NCBI RefSeq assembly: GCF_000024785.1
Contig: NC_013441.1
Location: 4,464,001-4,528,000, forward strand
Length of the DNA stretch: 64,000 nt
Reading direction: 5' to 3'
From: Gordonia bronchialis DSM 43247
Lineage (GTDB): Bacteria; Actinomycetota; Actinomycetes; Mycobacteriales; Mycobacteriaceae
Shown: one piece after another, positions 17,283 to 26,574 of the stretch
How the letters are laid out: each line of letters begins with the position of its first letter
How positions within the stretch are numbered: the stretch's first letter is position 1
Translations under genes and position numbers: made by a program
Notes under the pieces: model-generated
Told to the model about the DNA's origin: nothing
The model's database searches: none
What the model saw: the letters and a program-made list of their open reading frames with translations, nothing else

Positions 17283-18434
17283 TCAGAGACCACCGCGCGC
17301 GACGAGCTGAGCGGCGATCACATTGCGCTGGATCTCGTTGGTGCCCTCGCCGACGATCATCAGCGGCGCGTCCCGGAAGTAACGTTCGATGTCGAACTCC
17401 GTCGAATAGCCGTACCCGCCGTGAATGCGCACGGCGTTGAGAGCGATCTCCATTGCCACCTCCGACGCGTACAGCTTCGCCATGCCCGCCTCCATGTCGC
17501 AACGTCGGCCACGGTCGTACTGCTCGGCGGCATGCCACGTGAGCTGCCGAGCGGCGGTCAATTTGGTGGCCATGTCGGCCAGGTAGTTGCCGATCGACTG
17601 ATGCTTCCAGATCGGCTGCCCGAAGGACTCCCGCTGCTGGGCGTAGGCGAGTGAATCCTCCAACGCGGCGGTCGCGACTCCCAGTGCACGGCAGGCGACT
17701 TGGATGCGCCCGGTCTCCAACCCCTTCATCATCTGGGAGAACCCTTTACCGGCAACCGATCCCAGAATCGCCGAGCGTGGAACGCGATAACCGTCGAAGG
17801 ACAGCTCACAGCTCTCGACACCCTTGTAGCCGAGCTTCGGCAGATCGCGCGACACCGTCAGTCCCGGGCCGTGTTCGCACAACACGATGGAGATTCCCCG
17901 GTGTCGTGGTTGCGCTTTGGGGTCGGTCTTGCACAGCAACGCGATCAGACCCGAGCGGCGGGCGTTGGAGATCCAGGTCTTGGACCCCGAGATCACCAGG
18001 TCGTCGCCCTCTTCTCTGGCGAGAGTTGTCATGCTCTGCAGATCCGATCCGCCACCCGGCTCGGTCAACGCCATCGTCGCCCGCATCTCACCGGTCGCCA
18101 GGCGTGGCAGGTAGGTCTGCTTCTGCTCCTCGGTACCGAAGAGGGTGAGCAGTTTGGCGACGACGGTGTGCCCGCCCATGGCGCCGGCGAGGCTCATCCA
18201 TCCGCGCGCGAGTTCCTGGGTCACCCGGGCGTAGCACGGCATCGACACCGGCGACCCGCCGTACTCCTCGGGCACCGCGAGACCGTAGATGCCGATCTGC
18301 TTCATCTGCTCGATCCACGTCGCCGGATAGGCGTTGTCGTGCTCGACCTGCTGCACCGTCGGCCTGACGTCACGGTCGATGAACGCGCGTACGGTCTCGA
18401 CGAGGAAGGCTTCTTCGGCGTTCAGATCGCTCAC
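17283..18434 (-). CDS. acyl-CoA dehydrogenase
   Basis: This 383-residue flavoprotein shows the family landmarks MALTEPGGGSDLQSM near residue 135 (FAD/substrate loop), the WISNARRSG segment and RESFGQPIWKHQSI. The C-terminal signature IHGGYGYSTEFDIERYFRDA is followed by GEGTNEIQRN, which holds the catalytic Glu. It would introduce a 2,3-double bond into an acyl-CoA with ETF as acceptor. It is divergent from the mesaconyl-CoA-type genes, so methylsuccinyl-CoA or another branched dicarboxylyl-CoA is a candidate substrate, but this is inference. Confidence 0.85.
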   Translation of the reverse strand: MSDLNAEEAFLVETVRAFIDRDVRPTVQQVEHDNAYPATWIEQMKQIGIYGLAVPEEYGGSPVSMPCYARVTQELARGWMSLAGAMGGHTVVAKLLTLFGTEEQKQTYLPRLATGEMRATMALTEPGGGSDLQSMTTLAREEGDDLVISGSKTWISNARRSGLIALLCKTDPKAQPRHRGISIVLCEHGPGLTVSRDLPKLGYKGVESCELSFDGYRVPRSAILGSVAGKGFSQMMKGLETGRIQVACRALGVATAALEDSLAYAQQRESFGQPIWKHQSIGNYLADMATKLTAARQLTWHAAEQYDRGRRCDMEAGMAKLYASEVAMEIALNAVRIHGGYGYSTEFDIERYFRDAPLMIVGEGTNEIQRNVIAAQLVARGGL

Positions 18435-18722
18435 TGCGGGTACCCGGCTTCATCTCGAACGGATTTGTACGGCCAATTTAGAGATCCGGCTCAGCGGATG
18501 TCAACCGGAGCCGACGCGGCCGGCGAGAAGGGGCCGCCGTGTCCGCGCCACCTGCGTGTCCGGACCTCCGTGCGGCTCTCCGGAACTGGGGCTCGATACC
18601 CTCCCGGAACCCACCCCCTTCCGCTCAGCGACCGAGCGCGCTACTGTGCCTACGCAGTGGCCATTTGGCCGCACATTTTCGTCCGGCCGAGAGGGGCACC
18701 GCGTGGCAGGTGAGCGGAGATC

Positions 18723-19724
18723 ATGAGTGAACCCATCGCGGTGGGCGGACCGTACTTCGACGATCTGCACCACGGGCAGGTCTTCGACGACGCGCCGTCG
18801 GCCACCCTCACCGACGGCCTCGCCGCGGTCCATCAGTCGATCGTCGGCGATCGCCTCCGGCTACCGCTCGACGCACATCTGTCGGCGTGTGTCACCGGCG
18901 CGGACACCGGCGCGGTTGCCCACCCCGGGCTCGTCTCCGATCTGGCGATCGGACAGTCCACCATCGCCACCCATCATGTGAAAGCCAACCTGTTCTACCG
19001 CGGGCTGCGGTTCCTGAGCTACCCCACGATCGGGGACACTCTCACCACGGTCACCGAGGTCGTCGGCCTCCGGGAGAACACACCAAAGCCAGGGCGGGCG
19101 CCCACCGGACTGGCTGCTCTGCACATGATCACCACCGATCAACACGGTGGTCCGGTGCTCGACTTCTACCGTTGCGCGATGCTGCCGTTGTCGCCGGATG
19201 CCCGCCCCGATCGCACGATGCACGCCGACGACCTGTCCACCGTCGGGCCGGGCGAGGTGTCCGCGCCGGTGCTGCCCGATTGGGATCTGGCAGCTTTTCG
19301 CGACAATGTTGCCGGCCGGCACTTCTCGCTCGATCTGGCCGGACGGGTCTATCACTCCAGCGCCGACGTGGTCTCCAGCGCACCGGAGCTCGCCCGCGCA
19401 ACGCTGAATGTGGCTGCCACCCACCATGATGAGCGGATCGGTGTGCACGGTCGTCTCGTGTACGGCGGACACACCATCGGGCTGGCGCTGGCCCAGGCGA
19501 CCCGGGCCCTCCCCAATCTGCTCACCGTCACGTCGTGGGATTCCTGTGATCACACCGGTCCCGTGCACGAAGGTGACACGCTCACCAGCGAACTCACCGT
19601 TCTCGACGCGACTCCGCTGAACACCGGCGGGCTCGTACATCTGCGGTCGGTGGTGTCCGCACACCGACCCGGTAACAACCCCGCCGAGGTCCTCGACTGG
19701 ACCTTCTGGGCCCTCATGGCCTGA
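18723..19724 (+). CDS. MaoC-type hydratase, mesaconyl-C1-CoA hydratase/beta-methylmalyl-CoA dehydratase-like
   Basis: This 333-residue double-hotdog hydratase starts at ATG after GGAGA. Segments such as YFDDLHHGQVF, HPGLVSDLAIGQSTIATHHVKANLFYRGL and SYPTIGDTLTTVTEVVGLREN resemble, from memory, the Mch/Mcd proteins of the 3-hydroxypropionate and ethylmalonyl-CoA pathways. These interconvert mesaconyl-C1-CoA and beta-methylmalyl-CoA. The length also fits (about 340-355 in the family). The next gene, 15 bp downstream, resembles the mesaconyl-CoA C1-C4 transferase, which strengthens the call. A generic MaoC hydratase remains possible. Confidence 0.65.
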   Translation: MSEPIAVGGPYFDDLHHGQVFDDAPSATLTDGLAAVHQSIVGDRLRLPLDAHLSACVTGADTGAVAHPGLVSDLAIGQSTIATHHVKANLFYRGLRFLSYPTIGDTLTTVTEVVGLRENTPKPGRAPTGLAALHMITTDQHGGPVLDFYRCAMLPLSPDARPDRTMHADDLSTVGPGEVSAPVLPDWDLAAFRDNVAGRHFSLDLAGRVYHSSADVVSSAPELARATLNVAATHHDERIGVHGRLVYGGHTIGLALAQATRALPNLLTVTSWDSCDHTGPVHEGDTLTSELTVLDATPLNTGGLVHLRSVVSAHRPGNNPAEVLDWTFWALMA

Positions 19725-19739
19725 CCCGAGGAGCACCTC

Positions 19740-20912
19740 TTGACCCAGCACACCACCGGAACTCCCGCGCGCCGACCGCTCGACGGGCTGCACATCGTGG
19801 AGGTGTCCAGCTTTGTGGCCTCTCCCCTGTGCGGGCTGACCCTTGCACAGTTGGGCGCCACGGTCATTCGGGTCGATCCGATTGGCGGAGCCGCCGACAT
19901 CAACCGCTGGCCGCACACGGATGGACACAATGGGGCACCCGTAGGGACGTCGATCTACTGGACCGGACTGAACAAGGGCAAGCACTCCGTCACCGTCGAT
20001 ATGCGAAGCCCGGAGGGACAGCAGACGATTCAGGACCTCGTCACCGAATCCGGCGCCGGCGGCGGGATTCTGGTCACCAACGCCGGTGGCCGTGACTGGA
20101 TGAGCCACGCGACGCTGTCGGCGATCCGGCCCGACGTCATCACCCTCGAACTGCTCGGCGGCAGCGACGGCACCCCGGCGGTGGACTACACCGTCAACGC
20201 CGGACTCGGCTTCCCGCTGCTCACCGGGCCGACCGACCACGACGGACCGGTCAATCAAGTACTCCCCGCCTGGGATGTGGTCTGCGGACTCTACGCCGCG
20301 CTGGCCATCACCGCGGCGGTCCGACGCCGTGAGGCCACCGGCGTCGGCGCCGCCATCCGCCTACCGCTCGAGGACACGGCCCTGTCGATCTCCTCGGCAC
20401 TCGGATATCTCACCGAGCCCCAGGTGAACAGCAGTGGACGACCAGCTACCGGCAATGACGTCTACGGCACGTACGGAACCGATTTCGAGACCGCCGACGG
20501 CGGGCGGGTGATGGTGGTCGCGTTGACCCGCCGTCACTTTCGTGACCTCGTGTCGGTTACTGGAACCGAGCAGGTGGTGGCGTCCCTCGAGACAGCACTG
20601 GGCGCCGACTTCGATTCGGAAACAGACCGTTTCGAGCACCGAGCCGTACTCAATGCGCTGTTCGGCAAGTGGTTCGCCGACCACTCCACCGACCACGTGT
20701 GCACCGCGCTCAACGCCACTTCCGTCCTGGCACAACGTTATCGGAGCTTCGACGAGGTGGTGTCCGCCGGCACGCTCGCCCACAACGACCTGTTCGCAAC
20801 CGTCGATCAGCCCGGCATCGGCGAGTACCTGGCCGCGGGCCTGCCGGCACGCTTCGACGGTGAGCACTTCCATACCGGCCCCGCACCCGACTTGGGTTCG
20901 GGCGTCAGCTGA
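19740..20912 (+). CDS. class III CoA-transferase, 2-methylfumaryl-CoA (mesaconyl-CoA) isomerase-like
   Basis: This 390-residue CaiB/BaiF-family protein uses a TTG start with GAGGAGC upstream. The first residues LDGLHIVEVSSFVASPLCGLTLAQLGATVIRVDPIGG, then SIYWTGLNKGKHSVTVDMRSPEGQ and NQVLPAWDVVCGLYAALAI, closely follow what I recall of Chloroflexus Mct. That enzyme moves CoA within mesaconate from C1 to C4. The family's usual catalytic Asp position reads PLEDTALSI (about residue 215). It forms an operon with the MaoC-type hydratase. No citramalyl-CoA lyase gene is visible in this window. Confidence 0.65.
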   Translation: MTQHTTGTPARRPLDGLHIVEVSSFVASPLCGLTLAQLGATVIRVDPIGGAADINRWPHTDGHNGAPVGTSIYWTGLNKGKHSVTVDMRSPEGQQTIQDLVTESGAGGGILVTNAGGRDWMSHATLSAIRPDVITLELLGGSDGTPAVDYTVNAGLGFPLLTGPTDHDGPVNQVLPAWDVVCGLYAALAITAAVRRREATGVGAAIRLPLEDTALSISSALGYLTEPQVNSSGRPATGNDVYGTYGTDFETADGGRVMVVALTRRHFRDLVSVTGTEQVVASLETALGADFDSETDRFEHRAVLNALFGKWFADHSTDHVCTALNATSVLAQRYRSFDEVVSAGTLAHNDLFATVDQPGIGEYLAAGLPARFDGEHFHTGPAPDLGSGVS

Positions 20913-20950
20913 TTCGCTGCCTCACGCATTGCCGGTCCAGCCGCCCGCCA

Positions 20951-21628
20951 TCACTCCGCAGACCAGAATCCCCGCTCCGCGAGCACCGTCACGGCCTGGT
21001 TCCCGGCCCGCAGGAAGTGGCCTTCGATCAAGGTGCGCACCATTCCCGCCGAGCGGGACCGCAGGACGTCGACGATCTCCCGGTGATCGCGCATCGCGTC
21101 GGCGATCCACTCCGGATGCTCGTCGTAGAAGCCGTCCGGAATGGCGTTGCTGAGCAGCTTGAGCTCGGCCAGCAGACGGCGAGAACCGGCCGCGCGGTTG
21201 ATGATTCGATGGAACTCATTGTTGAGGCCATCACGGGAGGTACCGCTGGCTTCGCTTTCCATGGCGGTGGCGAGGTCGTCGAGCGCGGCTATGTCGTTCT
21301 CGGTCAGGTGTGCGACGGCCCGCTCGGCGGCGATGCCCGAGATCAGCCCGAACATCCAGTAATGATCACGCACATCCTCGCGGGACAGCTCCGCGACGAA
21401 CGCACCGCGGCGTGGGGCCACCTGGATGATGCCCTCACCGTCCAGCGCGATCAGCGCCTCACGCACCGGCAGCTTGCTGATACCTAGGTCGGCGGCTATC
21501 GCATCCTGGTCCACTTTGCTCCCCGGACGCATCTCGCCGGCAAAGATCCGTCGTCGGATCTCCTGGGCGGCGCGTTGCTTGAGGACCGATGGCTGTGGGA
21601 CATCGTCACTGGTCGACACGGTGGTCAC
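20951..21628 (-). CDS. GntR-family regulator with FCD domain
   Basis: The protein has 225 residues. The GntR HTH (EIRRRIFAGEMRPGSKVDQDAIAADLGISKLPVREALIALDGEGIIQVAPRRGAFV) is followed by a helical FCD effector domain. The domain has the metal-site residues of the FadR subgroup (NEFHRIINRAAGSRR, and MRDHREIVDVLRSRS near the end). It is divergent from the second acyl-CoA dehydrogenase, with TTGATAATC repeats between them, so it likely represses that dehydrogenase/SDR operon in response to a carboxylic acid or acyl-CoA. Confidence 0.85.
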   Translation of the reverse strand: MTTVSTSDDVPQPSVLKQRAAQEIRRRIFAGEMRPGSKVDQDAIAADLGISKLPVREALIALDGEGIIQVAPRRGAFVAELSREDVRDHYWMFGLISGIAAERAVAHLTENDIAALDDLATAMESEASGTSRDGLNNEFHRIINRAAGSRRLLAELKLLSNAIPDGFYDEHPEWIADAMRDHREIVDVLRSRSAGMVRTLIEGHFLRAGNQAVTVLAERGFWSAE

Positions 21629-21660
21629 GGTACCTGTGCACGACGCGCCTGAGCCAGTTT

Positions 21661-21742
21661 TTGATAATCACGAAGAATCGCGAGGCCTATGAACTGCGAA
21701 TTCTCGGCGATAGTTGAGTACTACCCGCAATACTTGATAATC
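21661..21742. promoter_or_regulatory. direct TTGATAATC repeats, GntR/FCD operator candidate
   Basis: The 9-mer TTGATAATC occurs at 21661-21669 and again at 21734-21742, directly before the GTG start of the acyl-CoA dehydrogenase. The region between divergent starts is much richer in A+T than the genes. Two identical words in a 115-bp regulatory gap suggest a protein-binding site, probably for the neighbouring FCD regulator. Confidence 0.45.
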
Positions 21743-21743
21743 T

Positions 21744-22922
21744 GTGCCAGTGACCGACACCCCCACCCCCGAGGTGAGCGCGGAGGACTTCACCTCCGTT
21801 CGCGATCTCGTGGCAGACTTCGTCCGCACCAAGGTCATCCCTCGCGAGCAGGAGATCCTCGACGCCGACGCGGTCCCCGACGATCTGCGCGCCCAGGCCG
21901 CCGAGATCGGACTGTTCGGTTACGCCATTCCGCAGCAGTGGGGTGGGCTCGGTCTCGATCTCACCCAAGACGTCGAACTCGCCATGGAGTTCGGGTACAC
22001 GTCACTGGCGTTGCGATCGATGTTCGGCACCAACAACGGCATCGCCGGTCAGGTGCTGGTCAACTTCGGCACCGACGAACAGAAGGTGCAGTGGCTCGAG
22101 CGCATCGCCTCCGGTGACGTGGTCGCCTCCTTCGCCCTCACCGAACCCGGGGCCGGGTCCAACCCGGCCGGGCTACGCACCAAAGCGGTCCGTGACGGTG
22201 ACGACTGGGTCATCAACGGCGACAAGCGTTTCATCACCAACGCACCGGTCGCCGATCTCTTCGTGGTGTTCGCCCGAACCCGCCCGGCCGACGAATCCGG
22301 AACGGGGATAGCGGTGTTCCTCGTCCCGGCCGACACCCCCGGCCTCGAGGTGGGTGCCAAGGACCGGAAGATGGGCCAGGAAGGCGCCTGGACCGCGGAT
22401 GTGTCGTTCAACGACGTCCGGGTCCCCGCGTCGGCGCTGGTCGGTGGTGACGAGGACGCCGGCTACCGTGCGGCGATGACCTCGCTGGCGCGCGGGCGCA
22501 TCCACATCGCCGCACTCGCTGTCGGCACCGCACAACGTGCCCTCGATGAGTCGGTCGCCTACGCCGCGACGGCCACCCAGGGCGGAACGCCGATCGGCAA
22601 CTTCCAACTCGTACAGGCGATGATCGCCGATCAGCAGACCGGGGTGATGGCCGGGCGCGCACTCGTCCGCGACGCCGCCCGCAAGTACGTCAACGGGGAA
22701 GATCGGCGAATCGCACCGTCGGCGGCCAAGCTGTTCTGCACCGAGATGGTCGGCAACGTCGCCGATCTCGCGGTCCAGATCCATGGCGGCACCGGCTACA
22801 TGCACGGTGTGGCGGTGGAGCGCATCTACCGCGACGTGCGCCTGCTCCGCCTGTACGAGGGCACCAGCGAGATCCAACGACTCATCATCGGCGGTGGACT
22901 CATCCGCACGGCCCAGCGCTGA
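21744..22922 (+). CDS. acyl-CoA dehydrogenase
   Basis: This 392-residue enzyme is complete: ASFALTEPGAGSNPAGLRTKA (FAD loop) near residue 130, WVINGDKRFITNAPVADLFVVFAR, and the C-terminal IHGGTGYMHGVAVERIYRDVRLLRLYEGTSEIQRL with the catalytic Glu in YEGTSE. The start is a GTG at 21744; a second in-frame GTG at 21750 is an alternative. It forms an operon with the downstream FabG-like SDR (33 bp apart). It differs clearly from the dehydrogenase at 17283 and probably acts on a different acyl-CoA. Confidence 0.87.
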   Translation: MPVTDTPTPEVSAEDFTSVRDLVADFVRTKVIPREQEILDADAVPDDLRAQAAEIGLFGYAIPQQWGGLGLDLTQDVELAMEFGYTSLALRSMFGTNNGIAGQVLVNFGTDEQKVQWLERIASGDVVASFALTEPGAGSNPAGLRTKAVRDGDDWVINGDKRFITNAPVADLFVVFARTRPADESGTGIAVFLVPADTPGLEVGAKDRKMGQEGAWTADVSFNDVRVPASALVGGDEDAGYRAAMTSLARGRIHIAALAVGTAQRALDESVAYAATATQGGTPIGNFQLVQAMIADQQTGVMAGRALVRDAARKYVNGEDRRIAPSAAKLFCTEMVGNVADLAVQIHGGTGYMHGVAVERIYRDVRLLRLYEGTSEIQRLIIGGGLIRTAQR

Positions 22923-22955
22923 CCCCTCGCACACCCCACCAGACAGGACACCCGC

Positions 22956-23699
22956 ATGCCCGGACCACTTCTCGCCGATCAAACCGCCGTCATCACCGGC
23001 GCTGCACAGGGTATCGGCTTCGCGATCGCGCAGTTGTTCATCGACGAGGGCGCACACGTCGTGATCGGTGACATCGACGCCGACGCGGCCACCGCCGCCA
23101 CCCGGCTCGGTGGTGACGCCCGCGCCATCGGAGTCCGGTGTGACGTGACCAGTTCGGACGACGTCGACGCGCTGCTGGCCGCCGGGGCCGACGCCTTCGG
23201 CCCCGTCGACGTGATGGTCAACAACGCCGGGATCACCCGCGACGCAACGATGCGCAAGATGACCGAGGAGCAGTTCGATCAGGTGATCTCGGTACACCTC
23301 AAGGGAACCTGGAACGGCACCCGCAAGGCGGCCGCGATCATGCGGGAACGCAAGAAGGGTGCCATCGTCAACCTGTCCTCGTTGTCGGGCAAGATCGGCC
23401 TCGTCGGTCAGACCAACTATTCGGCCGCCAAGGCCGGCGTCGTCGGACTCACCAAGGCCGCCGCCAAAGAGGTTGCGCACGACGGGGTCCGCGTCAACGC
23501 GATACAACCCGGGCTGATCCGGACGGCGATGACCGAAGCGATGCCGCAGAAGGCGTGGGATCAGAAGATGACCGAGATCCCGCTGCAGCGGGCCGGTGAG
23601 GTGTCCGAAGTCGCCTCTGTCGCACTGTTCTTGGCGTCCGATCTGTCGTCGTACATGACCGGGACCGTCTTGGAGGTCACCGGCGGACGGTTCATGTGA
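22956..23699 (+). CDS. short-chain dehydrogenase, FabG/3-hydroxyacyl-CoA dehydrogenase-like
   Basis: This 247-residue SDR is textbook. The NAD(P) motif is [13 protein letters not shown], the structural motif is [14 protein letters not shown], and the catalytic tetrad includes Ser in NLSSLSG and YSAAK near residue 155. It ends with [13 protein letters not shown] and the closing [13 protein letters not shown]. Proteins of this shape oxidise 3-hydroxyacyl-CoA or reduce 3-oxoacyl thioesters. With the acyl-CoA dehydrogenase immediately upstream it would supply a later beta-oxidation-like step. Confidence 0.85.
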   Translation: MPGPLLADQTAVITGAAQGIGFAIAQLFIDEGAHVVIGDIDADAATAATRLGGDARAIGVRCDVTSSDDVDALLAAGADAFGPVDVMVNNAGITRDATMRKMTEEQFDQVISVHLKGTWNGTRKAAAIMRERKKGAIVNLSSLSGKIGLVGQTNYSAAKAGVVGLTKAAAKEVAHDGVRVNAIQPGLIRTAMTEAMPQKAWDQKMTEIPLQRAGEVSEVASVALFLASDLSSYMTGTVLEVTGGRFM

Positions 23700-23718
23700 T
23701 CGCCGCAGTCGGCTGACG

Positions 23719-24031
23719 TCACGACGTCAGCGCGATGTACTTGGTCGTCAGGTACTCCGGTCACGAGCTCCCACGCGCGATGCAGGATCTCGCCACGCGT
23801 CCGGGGTGGGGTGGCCGCCCACCGCGCCTGCGCCGCCGACGCGGCCGCCAGTGCGCTCAGCGCGTCGTTGGCATTCGCGTCGGCCACCGACGCCAGCACC
23901 TCGCCGGTGGCGGGGTTGAGGACGTCGAACCGTGCTCCCGACGATGCCTCGACACTGCGGCCGGCGAGCCAGAGTCCGGTGGGCACGGAGGAGGACAGCT
24001 TCGGGGAAGTGGTCAGCGCGGAAGTGGTCAT
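23719..24031 (-). pseudogene. aldehyde dehydrogenase remnant with large internal deletion
   Basis: The first ~90 codons (GLWLAGRSVEASSGARFDVLNPATGEVLASVADANANDA... REILHRAWELVT) are the N terminus of an NAD(P)-dependent aldehyde dehydrogenase of the succinate-semialdehyde (GabD) type. Immediately after the valine-threonine at about 23768 the next frame reads EYLTTKYIALTS and a stop, which is the usual C terminus of the same family. About 370-380 residues, including the catalytic Cys and Glu, are therefore missing, with a frame change at the join. The product cannot be active. Confidence 0.75.
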
Positions 24032-24146
24032 TGGGGGGGACTGCCTTCTGTGAGTGGTCGAATCCCAGCGTGCGGCACATCGGCGTCAGACACATCTGCC
24101 AGAATGGCGATGATCTAGCGAGACTGTTCGACAGAATGGGTGTTCG

Positions 24147-25690
24147 GTGGCCGAGGGACAGTCCGGCGTGCCGGTTCGATGGTTGCTCGGGCAGCGACCA
24201 CTCGACCTCCACCTCGTGGCCGGTGGCCGCGGCGTCGACGCCGAGATCACCTTCGTGGTGACCTCGGAACTGCGGACCCCGGGCGACTGGCTGGCCGGCG
24301 GCGAAGCGGTCCTCACCACCGGCATCACCTTGCCCGCCGACGCTGCCGGCCGACGCCAATACATCCGTGACCTTCACGAATCAGGAGCTGCCGCAGTCGG
24401 ATTCGGCGTCGGCCTGACCCACGACGCGGTTCCGGCCGAACTGGTCGCCGCGGCCGAGGAATGCGGTCTGGCACTGTTCACGGTTCCGCTTCCGACGCCG
24501 TTTGTCGCCGTTGCCCGCACGGTGATCGACCGCATCGCCGAGCTCCAGTACGAGGCGGTGATCAGTGCCTCCCGCGCCCAGCCGCGCCTGACCAGGGCGA
24601 TGCTCGGCGGCGGACGTCGACGCTGATCAAGGAACTCGCCGTCGCTTGCGAGGGTGCGGTCGTGCTGTTCGACGCGCAGGTACGCGTCACCGACACCTAT
24701 CCCGACGACCTGGCGCCCGACATGCTCGACTCGGTCGGTGCGCTCGTCACGCACGAGGCCGACACTGCGGTCAGCAGCGCCACGCAGACCGATCACGGCG
24801 TCATCATCACGCAGTCGATCCGCGTCGGAAGGACGCTGCACGGCCACCTGGCGGTGATCCGGGACCGCGCACCGCACCCCACTCATCAGGTCCTCATCGG
24901 ACACGCGAACTCGTTGTTGGCGCTCGACTTCGAGAAGCCCCGGCGACTTCACGGTCAGCAGAATCAGATCAACGGCGAAGCGGTCCGCATCCTGCTGTCC
25001 CACCCGGCGGACCTGGCACACGCTCGCGACATCGTCGCCGGTGCGGCCGATCGCAACCAGATGATCCGGGTACTGACCGTCCTGTTCCGAGCTTCTTCCT
25101 CCGACACCGCACGCGAGATCGTCGCCGCGGCTGTCGACGGTCAATTGCTCGCCGCTGCACGCCCGGTCTTCATGATCACCGAACACGACGCCCTGATGAT
25201 TCTGTTGCGCGGCGGTGACACTGCCGAGTTCGCGGAGAGACTCTTCGAGGCGTTGCCGACCGCACACCGCGGAGACCTGCGTCTCGGCCTGAGTCGTGCC
25301 CATTCGGTCGACGCCCTGCAGGCAGCCGTCGAGGAGTCGCGAACCGCGGCCGCGTCGGCGCGAGGCGGGGGTCCGCCGGAGGAATCGAATGCCCTTGCCG
25401 GGCGTGCGCTGCTGTCGGCGCCGGAATCCCGTCAGGTCATCGATCACCTGGCGAGGATCCTGATCGACCCACTGATCGCCCACGATGCCGAGCACGGTAG
25501 CGACCTACTCGGCGCACTGCGCGCCTACCTCGAGGCCAACGGTCAGTGGGAGGCTGCGGCGTCGGCGCTCCACGTTCATCGCCACACGCTGCGCGGACGC
25601 GTCACCCGAGCCGAGGAGATCCTCGGCTGCGATCTCTCCGTTGCACGAGTGCGCGCCGAAGTCCTCCTGGCCATCATCGTGCGCAGTTGA
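24147..25690 (+). pseudogene. PucR-family regulator, frameshifted
   Basis: The first part (to about 24605) is the PucR N-terminal domain: VPVRWLLGQRPLDLHLVAGGRGVDAEITFVVTSELRTPGDWLAGGEAVLTTGI. The second part resumes in another frame at STLIKELAVACEGAVVLFDAQ near 24617. It ends with the CdaR/PucR-type C-terminal HTH YLEANGQWEAAASALHVHRHTLRGRVTRAEEILGCDL. The total is 1544 bp, one short of 515 codons, so a single lost base near 24605-24620 explains the break. Such regulators often control an adjacent semialdehyde or amine catabolic operon. Here the divergent neighbour is the broken aldehyde dehydrogenase, so the whole locus may be decaying. Confidence 0.75.
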
Positions 25691-25724
25691 CGGTCATCGC
25701 GCGCATGTGCCACCGCCAACACGG

Positions 25725-26486
25725 TCAGAGGTACCCTGCGGCGGGATCATTGTTCCACGCGTTGAAGCCGACCAATTCAGCGTCAGTGGTACCTGCGCGC
25801 TGCAGCAACGACGGCCGCCAGCCGTCGAAGGTGCGCCACGATACCGGCAGGTGACCCACTCCGCCCGCGGTCAGCGCAAGTAGCTCGGCGTCGGTCCCGA
25901 TCGGGAGCGCGTCAAATCGTTCCCCGTATTGGCATAAATGGATTCCTCCGTCCTCCCATGCCAGTACCTTCGCCACCGAGAATCCGCCATTCGCATCGGG
26001 TAGCCCCACCAGATCGCCACGCTCCCATCGTCGATGGTTTCGCGCCAGTCCGCGTCCGCTCGTGCCCAGCCGCTTGGAATTCGCGAAGTCCCAAGCCCGC
26101 TGGACGGACTGCGATTGCGATCCCACGCTTCGCACGGACACGCTGCACAGATGCCCAGGGCCGAGTCCGAAGTACGTGACCTCGAGCTCCTGGCGATCAC
26201 CATTCCAGATCATCCTGGTGCCTACTGCGGGCACATCGCCAAAGAAGACGCAGCGGGCGACATGCTCCACTCGGGCGAGGCCGGGGACCTGGGTGAACGC
26301 AGTCAGCTTGGCCAGTGAGGTGATTGCGCCACGATCGAGTTCGACGCCTGGTGCGGATTCACAGACCACACGGAGGCTGCAATCGCCGTCGGGAGACCGC
26401 CACGTCCATATCGGATTGTCACTGGGCGAGGTGGCTTCCCACCCATCAGGCGGGGGTCGGTCGAACCAGAAGACGTCACCGACCAT
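25725..26486 (-). CDS. hypothetical protein
   Basis: I do not recognise this 253-residue protein. It begins MVGDVFWFDRPPPDGWEATSPSDNPIWTW, has no signal peptide or membrane segment, and contains many Trp and Gly residues spread evenly. The middle (LVGLPDANGGFSVAKVLAWEDGGIHLCQYGERF) has a strand-rich look, possibly a small-barrel module of the kind seen in immunity-type proteins. It stands alone between the broken PucR gene and the MpaB-like gene. The base composition is somewhat more A+T-rich than its neighbours, so acquisition by transfer is possible. Confidence 0.6.
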   Translation of the reverse strand: MVGDVFWFDRPPPDGWEATSPSDNPIWTWRSPDGDCSLRVVCESAPGVELDRGAITSLAKLTAFTQVPGLARVEHVARCVFFGDVPAVGTRMIWNGDRQELEVTYFGLGPGHLCSVSVRSVGSQSQSVQRAWDFANSKRLGTSGRGLARNHRRWERGDLVGLPDANGGFSVAKVLAWEDGGIHLCQYGERFDALPIGTDAELLALTAGGVGHLPVSWRTFDGWRPSLLQRAGTTDAELVGFNAWNNDPAAGYL

Positions 26487-26574
26487 GAGGACCTCGCTCT
26501 CGTGATCTCCTCATATTGGCAGGTTCCGCCCAGGCGAAATGTCGTTCGCAGGAACCCGATGTGGCAACCGCGTT

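Noticed and set aside
18861..20258. 465-codon minus-strand open frame
   Set aside because: It lies antisense to the hydratase and CoA-transferase genes, whose plus-strand products have clear family motifs. It is a high-GC shadow frame.
22173..23507. 444-codon minus-strand open frame
   Set aside because: It is antisense to the acyl-CoA dehydrogenase and SDR genes, both convincingly coding.
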